A stretch of DNA of 64,000 bases from Halocafeteria seosinensis (lineage: Eukaryota; Sar; Bigyra; Bicosoecida). The stretch spans positions 36,159 through 100,158 of the forward strand of contig LVLI01000192.1 of assembly GCA_001687465.1 (NCBI GenBank). The letters run 5' to 3'. The position numbers and the translations under genes were made by a program. The notes under the pieces were generated by a model. It saw only the letters and a list, made by a program, of their open reading frames with translations. It was not told where the DNA came from and searched no databases. Every line of letters begins with the position of its first letter. Within the stretch, counting starts at the first letter, position 1. Below, piece by piece: positions 32,029-44,087 of this stretch.

Positions 32029-33816
32029 CTATGTTTCGCTATCGCTTCCTTCCAAAGACAGAATGGTCATCTCTCCTAGAGCATCAAGCCACTGTTGAGC
32101 TGTCTCAACGTCTTCACACTCAAATTCAAACGAACGATCTGGTGGAGGAGCATGCTTCGAGTTTTTGCTGAAGCTTAAGGCCGTCCTGTCTTCGACGGGA
32201 ATGAGCCGAAATGTCCGCGGCTTCGTTGGTAATTGTTCGACGTCGTAGTTAGATACATCTATTACCATATTTTTCTGTGGTTTTCGGTCTCTAGAATGTG
32301 CATCCGCTTCGTGCTTATAATAGCGCAATTTTCCGTCTTTAAGGACGAGATATCGTTTCTGCTGTTTTGTGCTACCAAGCATAGACCTTCCCCCACCTCG
32401 CTTCTTAACCCAAGATGAAAAGTCTTTAAACTGTCGATGGCCCCATACGGCAGGATCGTCCAAATTCGGAGGGGGCTCGTAATTACCCGCATCTTCTGGT
32501 AATGGAGGCTTTTCGATATCTCGAAATATCTCATCCGGATTTGGAGGAGGCGTCGGAGGGTCCCATCGAATCTCTCCACTCAGGGTGTTGACGTAAACCG
32601 CCACATCTCCAGGGCCTGCTCCGACGTGCTCCGCCGCGTCATCGAGAGGATTACGCAGAGTATGGGACACCCACGGAGGTACTCTTTTCTTGTTAGTTTG
32701 AAACTCTTTCGGATTCATCTCTCCGGCACTCCCATCTGTTTTTATCACGTTGTCGGGCGTCGTTCGTCGGCTAGAAGCACGATCTAGCAACCGTTGCAGG
32801 TCCCCACGAGTAAAAGACTGCCAGTGCTGCTCATACGCTAACCCGTCAAAGCCCTCTGGGATCGTCTCAACTAATTGAAGAGTTTTCCTATTAAAATAGC
32901 AAGGTATACGTTTTTCTTGGTTCCATTGTGTTTCCCACACACTACGATATTTTTCTCCCATACCAGGTTGGTCGAACTCCGGTGGTCTGGACCACTGGAT
33001 GTACGCATCCTTCATATTTATATAATATCGGTGCATTACTTCCGGTCTGTCATCAAATGCTTCAATCCAGATTGGTCCTTGGTATGGCACAGTTTCTTCG
33101 CTGCCATCGTCGATGGGTAATGGCCTTCTCTCGCGGCGCGTTCGAAATTTCGTATTCCACCAAAATTTGTGTCCGAGAGGTTCCTGGAAAACACCATCGG
33201 CAGAATGTCGCATAAACCATACCACCCTCAAAAAAGATTCACTCATGAATGCCTCTTACTTGTAACTGAACCCAGCCTGGCTGTAAATAATCCGGTGCTG
33301 CACTCAACAACAGGATCCACTTGATTGACGACGTGAGTCCCATGACATACACGACAGTATGGACTTACATCTCCCTTTGGTCTTATGGAGCACATGCGAG
33401 AGCACAGGGAGGTTTCCTGAAAAATAGTCGTAGGGCGAGGGTCCCACTGTCTCTCCATCACGGGGGTTATGTTGGCTCGTTGTAATCACCGGTAAGTTCC
33501 CGGAAAACAGGTTCCACGCGGGAAGACTGTGTTTCTCGAGGATCTCCTCCTCCGTCGGTAATTCCTCTTCCATGTGGCTCGAATCCCTGGATTCGGCCCG
33601 GGAATCCTTCTGAAAACTACCCCCTGTCATTTGCCGGGTGGATTCCGATACGGTTAGAGCCCGGCGTTTAGACGATGCGCTTACCAAGCTGTGGCTCGAC
33701 ACCTTGTGTCCGTGTCCAGGATCCGTTTGCTGGCGGTGCATGGCGTGTCCCCTGTCATGATTCTGTGCCCCAGGGAGGGCATGTAAATGCCCTGGAGAAG
33801 CGGTAGAAGCTGACAT
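32029..33816 (-). CDS. Multi-WW / PH domain protein
   Basis: Three exons: 33369-33816, 33260-33297, 32029-33183; 546 aa. Exon 1 is disordered, with two copies of FSGNLPV. Exons 2-3 join to make WW-like unit 1 (PGWVQLQEPLGHKFWWNT); further WW-like units are WIEAFDD...RYYINM...WSRPP, WETQWNQ...CYFNRKT and VAVYVNTLSGEIRWDPP, most of them degenerate. The C-terminus is a PH domain (FSSWVKKRGG, KRYLVLKDGKLRYYK, ending TAQQWLDALG). The layout suggests an adaptor that binds Pro-rich partners and a membrane phosphoinositide; this is inference, and I know no named orthologue. It is convergent with VPS15, 77 bp between stops. The small 38-nt exon 2 was placed by frame and by the WW core it completes. 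Confidence 0.7.
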
Positions 33817-34289
33817 CAGAAAAAACTTGAGGTTTTTTTCTTCTCAACCGGACAATCTTTTCAACCACTCCATTCTCCCGGCCTTAAAATCTTGCTGAAA
33901 TTTACTGATGATTATATATTCTACACAAAATACGGTGGAGAGAGACACGTTGAACCAATCAGCCAAAGATGCAACGAGTGGGTCGGCTGTAACAAACACT
34001 CTGGCTCAATGATCCCGAGGTCGTACACCTCGCAGCCCACTTTCCGCATCTGGAACTACAACGTGGTACGCTTAAAGCTGTATCTACTGAAATGACCATG
34101 ACCATGTTACTATCGGCAGGTGAATTTACACCCTTTTGTTTATTTTGGGGTTTGTCCACGAAGAGACGGAAAAGAAAGAGTGGAACACAGCATCGCCCGC
34201 ATCTCACCCCGATACTTGCACTGAGTAACGTTGTACTGATAAGGAGAGGAGCAGAAACACTCCAAGTAGGCGCCTGTGTACACACATGC
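33817..34289. other. Spacer between the WW/PH and MCU genes
   Basis: 473 bp holding the WW/PH promoter and the MCU 3' end. Only short ORFs; nothing recognised. Confidence 0.5.
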
Positions 34290-35739
34290 TCATTCCTCCT
34301 TATCCCTCTTTGTTGTTTGTTCCGGGACTGCTTGTAGGCTTTGATAGTTCCGCTGGAACTTAACTATCGAAGGATCGAAACCAGTATATTGCAGCAACTC
34401 CAATTCTTTCTCAAGCTGGTTCTTTCTGTTTTCCAGTTTTTTTATTACTTCCCTTGCCGTCTTTATATCGTCAATAGTGTGCTTATTGTTAGTAAAGCGA
34501 CTTGTAAGAGTTTGAACTTCCTCAGCAATCGCTTCGTAACGGAAGTCAGTGTTTGTAAAGAGCCACCACCAATATCCAAATATGGCAATTCCTGCATATA
34601 CAGAGGGCCATAAATAACGTAACAATTCGCTAACATAACGAAAATCGTGAGTCAATTTGGTCTTACCACTAGCGGTGAAATACGTCACCGGTTCCATAAT
34701 ATCCCAACTCAAGTATTCAAACGTTAGATACGCGTACCCGAATGTTCCAGACAGGAGACTCACAAAAATAGCAAAGTTGATACGACGAGTCCATCTATCC
34801 GCTATTTGCTCTAGCTCTTTCAACTGCGATCCTTTCACCTGAATGTCCTGTTCCAACTTGCGAATTTTGCCTAGCTTGCGTTCCGTTTCTTCGGCTTCGT
34901 AGTTCTTCTTCGGATCGTCTAACCCAAAATAGCCATAAAACCGCGCAATGACCTCTTCAGGAGACAAGAACACAGTATTTCGGACCTTAGGATCTTCGTG
35001 ATGAGGAAAGTGTAGCACGATCCCTACGTCGCGTAATTTATCCAAGTATTCCCATGCTTCTGGCTCGGAAAGCCCAAGTCGCTCACATACGGACAAAAAG
35101 GACTCCACACTAATATTGCGCTCTATTCTAAGCTCTAAATCCCTCCGTATTGACGCGTATATTGCATATTTCGACATGTCCTTCAATGACGCTCCAGAGG
35201 GAGGACGTGTTGGTTGCAGTTGCAAGTGCTTGCCAGATCCAGGGAAGATAATGCTCTCTCCAGCGAGACAGGCCTCCAAAAATGTTTTATCGTTACTTCC
35301 CGAGAGCTGGGCTTGCGAAAAGAGTTCGGGCACGTCATGTTTTAACGATGATAGAAATTCTGTAGCTTTATCCTCTGCACAATGGCAGAACCGAATCAGC
35401 ATTAACTATCTGTGCATCGTGAGGCTCTTCGTACTTACGAAGGTCTACGAGAAATATCCGGGAAGTGCCATGGAGCTCTTGCGTCAGCTTTACCTCGGCT
35501 GTATGCCTATGTAGAGTGACATGAAGGCTTTGACTTGAAGGTTCCTGGACGTGAGATTGCTCCTGCAAATCCGATGCTTCCTCCGTTGATATCCATTTCC
35601 TCTGCCGTACAGGCACCACAGAGAACCTATCCAATAGCCTATTCTCAGAAGAGACTAAACAGCGCCTGAACGTGCTCCGAAAAGGCTTGGATAAAGCGTA
35701 CGGACGCTGTAATAAGCGGCATCCCCCTCTCCAGGCCAT
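34290..35739 (-). CDS. MCU: Mitochondrial calcium uniporter pore subunit
   Basis: Two exons: 35439-35739 and 34290-35374; 461 aa. The first 40 residues are Arg/Ser-rich without acids (MAWRGGCRLLQRPY...), a good mitochondrial targeting sequence. The body ends in a coiled coil, TM1 (FAIFVSLLSGTFGYAYLTF), the selectivity-filter motif WDIMEP (about residue 322) and TM2 (YAGIAIFGYWWWLF), followed by another coiled coil. W-D-I-M-E-P is the MCU signature whose Asp and Glu rings coordinate calcium in the inner membrane pore. ATG 35739 is the first in-frame ATG; the frame extends a few codons upstream without one. The gene ends in TGA. No MICU or EMRE gene is visible in the window. Confidence 0.92.
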
Positions 35740-36428
35740 CGATGCTGGCACTCCCTGCCCTATTTGCGCCTAGTTTAGATGGTCTATTTCGCCATGACCC
35801 TCCGAGATACCTCTATACTCCCATGCATATCTGAAATGTGAACAATAGTACACGTATGGACCCATTTATCGAGTATAAAGGCATTCATTTGCGCTGAGCC
35901 AGCTGGCACTTCAACGCGCAGCGCCAACTTGGCACTTTATGCACGGTGTATACATGTATCTCCCTGGGATACCTAGAACCAGATAGGCAGGAGTATCATT
36001 GAAAAGGCATGCTAGGCGAAGTCAAATCAAGCACACCTCATTCATACACAATCGTCATCTCTTTCAGTGTACCCCGTTGGCGTATACAGCACCGTGAACT
36101 TCATACCGTAATCACCAAACACGAGCTAATAGCCTTCCAAAACTGTGGGATTTGCTATATTTTGCCCCATGTAGTCGTCTTGACCTAACTCTTGGGTAGG
36201 GTGGGAAAGCTAACCGTTAGACTTCCACCAACGTCCCCGTGCAAGTTGCAAGTTACACGATACTCCAGTGCATGTGCTTTGTTTGATTCAACAATTTTAA
36301 AGCCAGGAATGAATATTTGATGTACCATGTGGGAGTGGCTGAGAAAACGTGAACTGCGTCTTAAGCAGGGCTTTATTAATCAGTTCGCTGAAATGAAGCG
36401 CGTATTAGCCACGGCATAGTCTGCAAGG
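35740..36428. other. Divergent promoter region, MCU / EF-hand-WW gene
   Basis: 689 bp without a supported ORF between the two divergent starts. No specific element identified. Confidence 0.5.
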
Positions 36429-39400
36429 ATGTCAGAGGAAGCAAAGAAGGACAACCAGACAGTCCCCACACTAGGGGGACAAACGAAAAATAGTGAAGCT
36501 TCAGGAGATACAACTGAATCGGAGAGAAAGAAAAGCACGAATGCACCGTCTGCAACACCTCAGCGGACCCACACAGTCGACATTCAGGCCGTCAGTCAAC
36601 GATCATTGCTCCGATTGAGCCCCGAGCAGCACTCCAACAGTCCTGCTAGGCGCCGTGACGAGCAGGGAAAGAAGAAAGATGACGACGTTACTGTAGACAG
36701 GGGGAGCGACAAAGAACAAAAGGATGGCACACAAGTGGCCCAACACAAAGAACCTCAGCGCTACAATGATCTCACTCCGGATGAATACAAGCCACCAAAT
36801 CCCGTGCTTGATTGGCTCAAGTTCCAGTGGTACGATATCCGACGGTTCACTTGGTTTCCTGATACATACGACCCGAACAAAAAGTACACTCCCGAAAAAC
36901 CCTTTCGATTGGGCATACCGCAAAATTATTGCGGCCTCTACAAGCACTTAGCTTTCCTTCCGGAAAATATCATCCCTCCTTCACGGTGGACTCACATTAA
37001 GCGAAGTATGATTAAACTCGGAGTTTCGGAATACAATCTTCGCAAACTGTTCATTGAGTTTTGTGATCCAAACGATACCGCTGGTGGTATGGTGAAAATC
37101 AATTACATTATACGCCAGTTCGAGGCCCACGAGAGAAGACTATTTCGTATGCTAGTGTCAGCTATTTCAAAAACTGACAATAGAAGTGGCGTGGCTCCTG
37201 ATCGTATACCCTTTGAAGAAGCTGTTTTCGCCCTATTGGAATTTTGCTCCTTGGACATGTACAGCCTAATGATTCAGTTTGTTTCCTCTGTTGCAAAAGT
37301 TGAAACCCTCAATGTTGCCCTTGTCCGGGCACTTATTCGATACCTATGGAATGACAATCTAGATGATTTTACACGCGCGATACTGAAGCGGTTAGCCAGT
37401 CCAGAGGCGAAACCGAATCATTCTCTGGCAGCATTTGTTCATTTGGGCATCAGATACCCTGTGTTGGTATATCCATTGATTGGCCTGCAACGTAGTTTAC
37501 AGAGAAAGATCTTAGGGTTGAAATTTTGGAGGGCAAACCATGCAGAGCGCCATAGTCAGCTTCTTCCTTTTACGTTCATGTACGCTGAGTACAAAATGCT
37601 GACTGCCCGTGTGATTATGCTAGAGATGGTTTCTTCAGAAGCTCGTCCATTCCAGTTCGGCTCACTACGAACTGCGACATACAAGCACGACAACAATATA
37701 AAACCAGCTTACCGGAGAAGTAGCATAGGTATCGGAAAAGAAAGAGAATCAATTCAATCTTCATTAGAAGGAGGTCGCTCAGCTTCCGGATTCGGATTAC
37801 TCCATAGGCCTGAGGACATTAAATGGCAACGGAGACTGTACGGAAAACTGCCGGAACGACACCGAAAACAAGAACAAGCGTCCATGCGCGAGCTGTCTTT
37901 AGAAGATTCCGGGAAACTCCAATCGTCCCAACAAGGGGTGACTGGAATGTGGAATAGTGTAGTCGACAAACTGGCAGAAATGACGGAACCGATTCGGGTC
38001 TGGATGGAACAAGAGTTGTTGATGCGTCCAAAGAGCGAAGCCGAGAGACGACTTATTACTCGCAGGGACCGCAGAGAGAAACGGCGCCAGGCTCGATTAC
38101 GGGGAAAAAAACGCAAGCGAAGGAAAACACCGGAAGACACTAGTGTGCAATCAACTCAAAGCTTGATGAGCAAATCTCACCAATCGCTTTCGCGGTTGAG
38201 TCCCCAAGGAAGACGCTATTCAAGTGAGAAAGGTTTGACTCCGCATCTGGACGATTCTACCGATAGTAGCGAGGAAGAAGAGAAAGTCAAAGTCTACGCA
38301 GAAGAAAACGAGGGTGGTGCTTCTATCACTGTTCGACGAGGCACATCTACCAAGAATGTAGACCAATCCGTAAGAAGTATTCTGAAGTCTGCAGGTAGTG
38401 GCAAAGATTCTTCGGGGCAAGATGCGTCTTCGGGGCGCCAACTGCTTCATAGCTCAGGAGCACCACTTTACGGGCTTAGGCAAGAGTCTTTTCTTGTTCT
38501 AAAAGACGGTGGGACAAGGGAAACAAAAACTCCGACCGAAAGGTTGTTGAGCGCGGAGAACAAGAGAAGCAAGACATCAAGATCTTCCACCGGATTAGGC
38601 ATCACTGGTTTCGACAGTGTATCAGAACAATTCATGCAAAGCACCGATATGGTTCCGATGGATTCACAGCTTGATCTACCCGGAGTGACAGAGTCTGGTT
38701 GGTGGACAGCTCGGTCGAAACCAAAGAGTTCCACACAAGTGAAATATGAAGATATGAAATACGACGGCGAAAGCAAACCATCAACCGAAGAGAGCAACGT
38801 CGAACATGCAGCTCCAGTAATGAACCTTAGTCTTGCCAAAGGATACATTAAGAAAGTCCGAGAACTACCCATGTCTGAAAAGGTATAGTGCAATTAAACA
38901 TGCTCCTTTAGTGCAAGCTTGATAAGTTTCTGTTGCTTGTTCAGATCCGCTTAGGATATATTGATCCTTACAAGGATATTGACGAATCGGTCCTGGAACA
39001 CGATTCTGAGGAGGAACTCGATGATCCAACGAAGCAGAAGCGAAGAGAGCACGACGCCAAACACCAGGAAGCCCAGCTGCAATTGAGAGAGCTGGGTATA
39101 AATGCTGAGGACGCGGAAGGACTCTTTAGTGAGAATGGCGAACTTCTTTTGGAGAAACTTAATGCGACACAACTCGAAGATTTACTCCAGAATGCGGCCA
39201 TAATGAGCATAAGCTCCGATTACGAACGAGCAAAAATCCGTGCAATGCTGCATGAGCGCCGGAAAGAGGAACAGGGAGATAAGTACATGAGAATCAGGCT
39301 AACCCCAGGATCTATTAGAGCTACAGCTTCCCTAGCTTTTGCTTTCTATGCCAACATGGTGGTCTTGAAGGAACGAAAAAACAGGGAAGGAAAAGTTGCG

Positions 39401-41066
39401 TACTCCAGACCGCTGGGTGAGCTGTTACCCACCCAGACCAGTTTTCAAAGGAATAACAAACCTCCGTACGATGCAAAATTGAATTCCAACTCTTTGCAAA
39501 TAGCTCGCATTGTGGTCCTGCATGCTTCGTCCGGATTGGGCCTGTATCCGGGAGTCGTGAAAACTCGCTGCCTCTACACTGGAGTCTTGATCTCGGAAGA
39601 TCAAGAAGCAGATTATGAAATGCCAAAAGAGGATAGCAAAGTGGTAGAAGAACCAAACAAAAATCAGGAGCTTGAAACATTGGCGTGGTTTGAGAGTAAA
39701 GAACGCAGAAAAATATATGAGCAAGGATACCACCCAGGACAGCGTCGAGAAATTCGAATTTGGTGGGTCACGAAGCTCGGGCTCAAACCGCTAATTTGCC
39801 CGTTGAATCCCTGTCTTCCAGGTGGATGTTGTAGTCCGAACGTGCGGAAGTCCATTGTTGGGTTCTGTAAAGCGTGCTACAACAAGAAGGAGTCTAGTGG
39901 TAAAACTGAAGAAGAGACTTCTGAAACCAGTGCGGCTCCTGTTGTTCCTGAACCCGAAAAAAAGTCAGTAAGCGTGATGGAGTCTTCTCTCCATACGGAA
40001 TCGGCAACTTCGTGGCAAGGCAAAAGCAATGACAATGAAAATATTGCGTTAATGCATCCTGCGCAAAGACATCGTCGTGAGCCCACGGAGGGGTCGTCTG
40101 AGAACGTGACAGTTCCTTTGGCTGAAACGACTTCGAGCAGGAACCAACAGTCGGACACAGAAGAATCGAAGTCCCAACTGCATGCGCAAACGACTCTGGA
40201 GAGCAACGGGACATCAGGAGGCGATACCAATAGGACGGATGGCACTGCTCCGGAGACTCAGCCTCAAAAAGTAAAATCGGGCATACTGCTTGACAAAGCC
40301 AATCAACATTCGAAGGACCCCAAGAAGGAACCAACGCCTAGAACAGACATTGTACCATCAGGGAAGCCACCAACTGTACCAAAAGCAAGAGGAAACTTGG
40401 AGGAGTTATCTGAAGAAAAGCCGCTGAGTCAGTTATCCGCATCAAAAAGCAAGCTAAGCTTGCAACATGCAGAGATGAAGAGCAGGTTGTCGCTGCATCA
40501 TCCTATGATTTTCCCACAATCTACTCCGAAGCCAAAGCAAAGAAGGCCTATAACGGAGCCAAAGCAATTCAATACAGGATTTTGCGAAGAGTAAGTCATA
40601 CATTATGCAATTTAAATGTTGTACAATTTAGAAAGCACAGTAGTAAGCTGTAAACTATTTATTCAACTAGCAGAGCGGACGAATACATCTACCGATGCTT
40701 GGCTGACGCTCTTGGATACCGCTTCGCTACTATGATAATGGAAGCTGCCAAGGCTCCTCCAGCTCGTACAGATGTTGTTAAAGAGGAACACCACATGGCT
40801 ATCAGTACCGAGCAAGGCCTCCGGAATCCACGGAAGTTCTTGGGCAGCAAGAGCGGCTACTTATTCGAGGAAGATGTGTGGATCGAGGTAAGCGTTACCG
40901 GTACACGGCGCGCATCTGCCGCCTACTTATACTTCTTCCTATATCGCAGCTGTATGATGATTTTGAACAAGAGTTTTTCTACTACAATTTAGCCACGGCT
41001 GACAGTCAATGGTCTCAGCCTAAACAGTACCGGACTTACGAAATTACCCCTAGAGATTTCTACTAA
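36429..41066 (+). CDS. Unrecognised 1476-aa protein with EF-hand-like region, Cys cluster and C-terminal WW domain
   Basis: Four exons: 36429-38882, 38945-40590, 40674-40887, 40950-41066. The first 110 residues are disordered. Residues about 165-300 form a helical region with two EF-hand-like loops (EFCDPNDTAGGMVKINY and KTDNRSGV...IPFEEAVFALLEF), both poor in canonical calcium ligands. Long charged linkers follow. A Cys-rich segment near 39800-39890 (CPLNPCLPGGCC ... FCKACYNKK) has six cysteines and could bind zinc. The last exon completes a WW domain (VWIELYDDFEQEFFYYN ... QWSQP). I do not recognise the family; architecture suggests a scaffold, possibly cytoskeletal. The stop lies inside the convergent gene's coding end. 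Confidence 0.65.
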
Positions 41067-43584
41067 TTTTAAGTTCCTTTTCCAACTCTCTATATACATG
41101 AGAGTCCGCTTGGGCATTCTCGTCACACTGAACACTTCTTAAGCGCTTATACAGTTTGGATATAGATCTATCGCCCTGGGCCTGCAAGTGCCCAATAAGT
41201 CGACTGAAAGGCCGTGAAGCATAGCTAGTGCTCGATAAAATTTGCAGGCTATCGTGGAAAATGTATAGAGCGCTGCATATGTAGCTGACAGTTTTCTTGG
41301 GTTTCCTTGAACGTGTACGTCCAGATAATTTTTTCAATTCCTTACTGCCTTTTGAGAGGTTCTCCACAGAGCCCCTGAGAGCTTCAATCGCTAAAAGCAC
41401 CTCTTCAAGTAACGGGGGTTCGGACATCATCACGGAATCTGTCCTAACAGAGTGTGAACCATACATTATTCCGGTCGACCTAGCAGCCCTTTGAGGACTA
41501 GAAAAATTCTCTGGGGAAAGACTCAAGCGTCCTGCGCGTTTGTTTTTATAAGCACCGTTGTCGAAAGCCTTCTTGTGTTCGGAGATTACACTTAGAGAAT
41601 TTTCCAGAAGTTGTTCTATGTTCATGGGAACCGAGATACGGTCGTCCCTTCTCTGGAATTTCGGTCCAGTTTTGCAGTGTTTAAAGGAAGTCGGTGCCGA
41701 AGCCCTACCACTGACTTGATCTGAACCTCGTGGGGTAGGCGGCGACGAACATATCCGTCCGCCACAACTGCTGAAGGGATCCATAGGGCTGGAAGAGGGT
41801 GCAGTTGCCGAAAAGCGATTTTCTTTCGGGTGGTCTTCATCCTCAGTGGAACTCGCATACCAACCAGAAGCGCATGCGTTATGTTTGCTGGCTGATTGAT
41901 CGTCTGCCGGACTATCTGCTGGCCAATCAACTCTTGTTCCACTGTCGTCTCCCGAAGGTGCCGGCTGCTCTGGGGAATCAGAACTGTGACCAATTACATC
42001 ACGTCTAGTATTGCTAGTGAACGTGCTGTCTAAAGGTGAGGACCATCCTTCTTCTAAATTCGCCCTCTCTTGCTCCGCTCCCACCGAGGTATTGCTCTGA
42101 TGAATGGAAGCACGAGACACAGGCGATGGAGGCTGTCCGCATGAAATTGTGCCCGCTGTGGCCGGAACCCGTCCAACCATGCACACTCGTCGGTTTTGTC
42201 TTCCAAGGGTTCTTGTTTCTTGTGGTAGTCCTTTTCGGTCAGGGAGTATAGAATGCGAAATTGGCCTTTCAAGTTGCAAGGACGGAGAAACATGTGAGCA
42301 TGTATGAAGCTTCATTATCGCGCTGTAATAGTTGTTATTGGAGACCGATTCGTGAACGGTCAGAGGGCTAGAGCTTTCATCATCACGCCCTGGTTGCTCC
42401 CCGACTGTTCTTGGGCCAAAATTTGGCCGATGTCGTCGAAGAAAATGATCAATACCATGTCTTGCATACCTTGCACCGGATAAGCCGTCAGGCTGCGTCT
42501 CCTCTGTATCACTGGAACAAAAGATAGAAGGCTCAAGCGCCGATCCTCCACGAGCATATGGTGATGCATTCTGCGAGCCGAAGCTGTCATCAAGCTGTTG
42601 CTGAGTGAAGGTCCTCCATCCTCCCGAGGTAGTGTGCGATGCCCTTGTCTCTTCTTGTGGGTCACGAAGTTGATTCCCAGAAGATAAATCTCGTTTTCGA
42701 GCATCCAGTACTTCAGAGTATTCCTCATTTACTGTGCTACGTATCCCTGGAAGCAGGTCCTTGTCCACCCTCCCACTCGCTGTTGGCTCAATAGGGGAGT
42801 GAGTTGGGCACTGAGGGGCTCTCCTGTATAGATGCGCTTTGTTACTTACAACCGTCGTAGCAGAGCCGTCGCTACGTTCTGATACATACGCTTGACATTT
42901 CGAGTTGGGTGCACCCCAAGAACCGTGGCGAGACTCTGTGCTCGCCGGATGTGTTTTCTGATATTCGTCGCCGTATGTCATATCACCCGAAGTTATTTCA
43001 GCAGCAGTACCGCATACGTCTCTAAAGTGCTGTTGCTGCATATTTCCGGAGGCGTGACAGCTTGCGGTCGTCTGTGTGCGTATCTCCTGCGGAAGTTCTG
43101 GTGAAGTCTGATTTGAATTTGTATCTCCCCCAATAATTCTTTCGTAGCTTCCCGTAGAGATCGACGAGTCATCATCATCCATTTCTTCAAAAAACGCGTC
43201 CTCTTCTCCGCCAATATAGTTGCCTTCACTATCCACATACGATGCACGGCGTCTTATATAAGAGGAAGAACCACATGATAACGTGGTATCATACGATGAT
43301 ACGAAAACGCGGTTCACACTCTCTTCTCTATCCTCGTCTCCACTCTCTCTTTCGGATAGACTGATATCTACAGTTCGTATCTTGGCTATAGAATCTGAAA
43401 ATGTGCTCTCTGGGTCATGGGGGACCTCTTGAGAGCTGTCATTGGACACAGACGTCTCAAAAATCGCCGTTTTTGACTTCCATGGCATTGGCGCGTCGAC
43501 GTCATTATCGCTATCATGTTCCCCCTGATCCTCGTCCGACTCCGACGATATAGAGTATGTTTTCAACCTTATTTCCTCCTCCAT
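41050..43584 (-). CDS. Unrecognised Ser-rich 844-aa protein
   Basis: One uninterrupted ORF from ATG 43584 (MEEEIRLKTYSISSESDEDQ) to TAG at 41050-41052. The N-terminal two thirds is acidic and Ser/Thr/Pro-rich with many SD/SE sites, as in disordered phosphoproteins. Only the last 170 residues look folded: a helical segment (LLEEVLLAIEALRGSVENL), a basic patch (GRTRSRKPKKTV) and ICSALYIFHDSLQIL then LIGHLQAQG. I find no known domain. Its length and consistent frame make it very likely real. Its final codons overlap the final codons of the opposite-strand EF-hand/WW gene by 17 bp. Confidence 0.6.
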   Translation of the reverse strand: MEEEIRLKTYSISSESDEDQGEHDSDNDVDAPMPWKSKTAIFETSVSNDSSQEVPHDPESTFSDSIAKIRTVDISLSERESGDEDREESVNRVFVSSYDTTLSCGSSSYIRRRASYVDSEGNYIGGEEDAFFEEMDDDDSSISTGSYERIIGGDTNSNQTSPELPQEIRTQTTASCHASGNMQQQHFRDVCGTAAEITSGDMTYGDEYQKTHPASTESRHGSWGAPNSKCQAYVSERSDGSATTVVSNKAHLYRRAPQCPTHSPIEPTASGRVDKDLLPGIRSTVNEEYSEVLDARKRDLSSGNQLRDPQEETRASHTTSGGWRTFTQQQLDDSFGSQNASPYARGGSALEPSIFCSSDTEETQPDGLSGARYARHGIDHFLRRHRPNFGPRTVGEQPGRDDESSSPLTVHESVSNNNYYSAIMKLHTCSHVSPSLQLERPISHSILPDRKGLPQETRTLGRQNRRVCMVGRVPATAGTISCGQPPSPVSRASIHQSNTSVGAEQERANLEEGWSSPLDSTFTSNTRRDVIGHSSDSPEQPAPSGDDSGTRVDWPADSPADDQSASKHNACASGWYASSTEDEDHPKENRFSATAPSSSPMDPFSSCGGRICSSPPTPRGSDQVSGRASAPTSFKHCKTGPKFQRRDDRISVPMNIEQLLENSLSVISEHKKAFDNGAYKNKRAGRLSLSPENFSSPQRAARSTGIMYGSHSVRTDSVMMSEPPLLEEVLLAIEALRGSVENLSKGSKELKKLSGRTRSRKPKKTVSYICSALYIFHDSLQILSSTSYASRPFSRLIGHLQAQGDRSISKLYKRLRSVQCDENAQADSHVYRELEKELKISRNL

Positions 43585-43803
43585 TATATGCTGATAGATA
43601 GTGTATATGTCACCTAAATGCGCTACAAAGCCATCTTCATCATGATTCTGTATGTTTGAAATCTAAGTGAACGAAAACATTGCTCGATCGCATGGATTGA
43701 GGCTCATTGAGCGGGGGAGTCATCAATAAAGTAGAAGCAAAGTACCTAGAACGACAACGAGTAAGCGAGTGTGCATGTATCGTCAACAAGAAGAATAGCC
43801 AGA

Positions 43804-44075
43804 ATGGGGGAACAGCTGGACGGGCTGTGGGCCCCAGTGTGGGCAGAAGCGGAGAAGATGAAGCGGACGAAATACGGACATCTGAGGGACCACCACAAGG
43901 AAATTCCCCCGTTTGCGATAGAGGCAACGGCGCGACTGCGTGGAAGACGCGATCAAGAATTGCGAGGACTCCCAGTAAGAGGCGCACAAGGATCCCTATT
44001 AGGATTCCCTAACAGAAGAGGAGAAAAATCGATGGAAATCGAAGTTACAATGTTATACCATATTATGTATGGTAG
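43804..44075 (+). CDS. Putative small two-exon gene (76 aa), product unknown
   Basis: Exons 43804-43974 and 44016-44075 joined across a 41-nt candidate intron with a good donor (GTAAGA), a CCTAAC branch-like motif and a CAG acceptor. The product starts MGEQLDGLWAPVWAEAEKM, is rich in Lys/Arg and ends VIPYYVW. A compact basic protein with aromatic C-terminus could be a mitochondrial or ribonucleoprotein accessory subunit, but I do not recognise it. Unspliced, the frame stays open through the intron (hypothetical alternative ending). Low confidence because support is only frame and splice quality. Confidence 0.35.
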
Positions 44076-44087
44076 TAGTGTACATTA

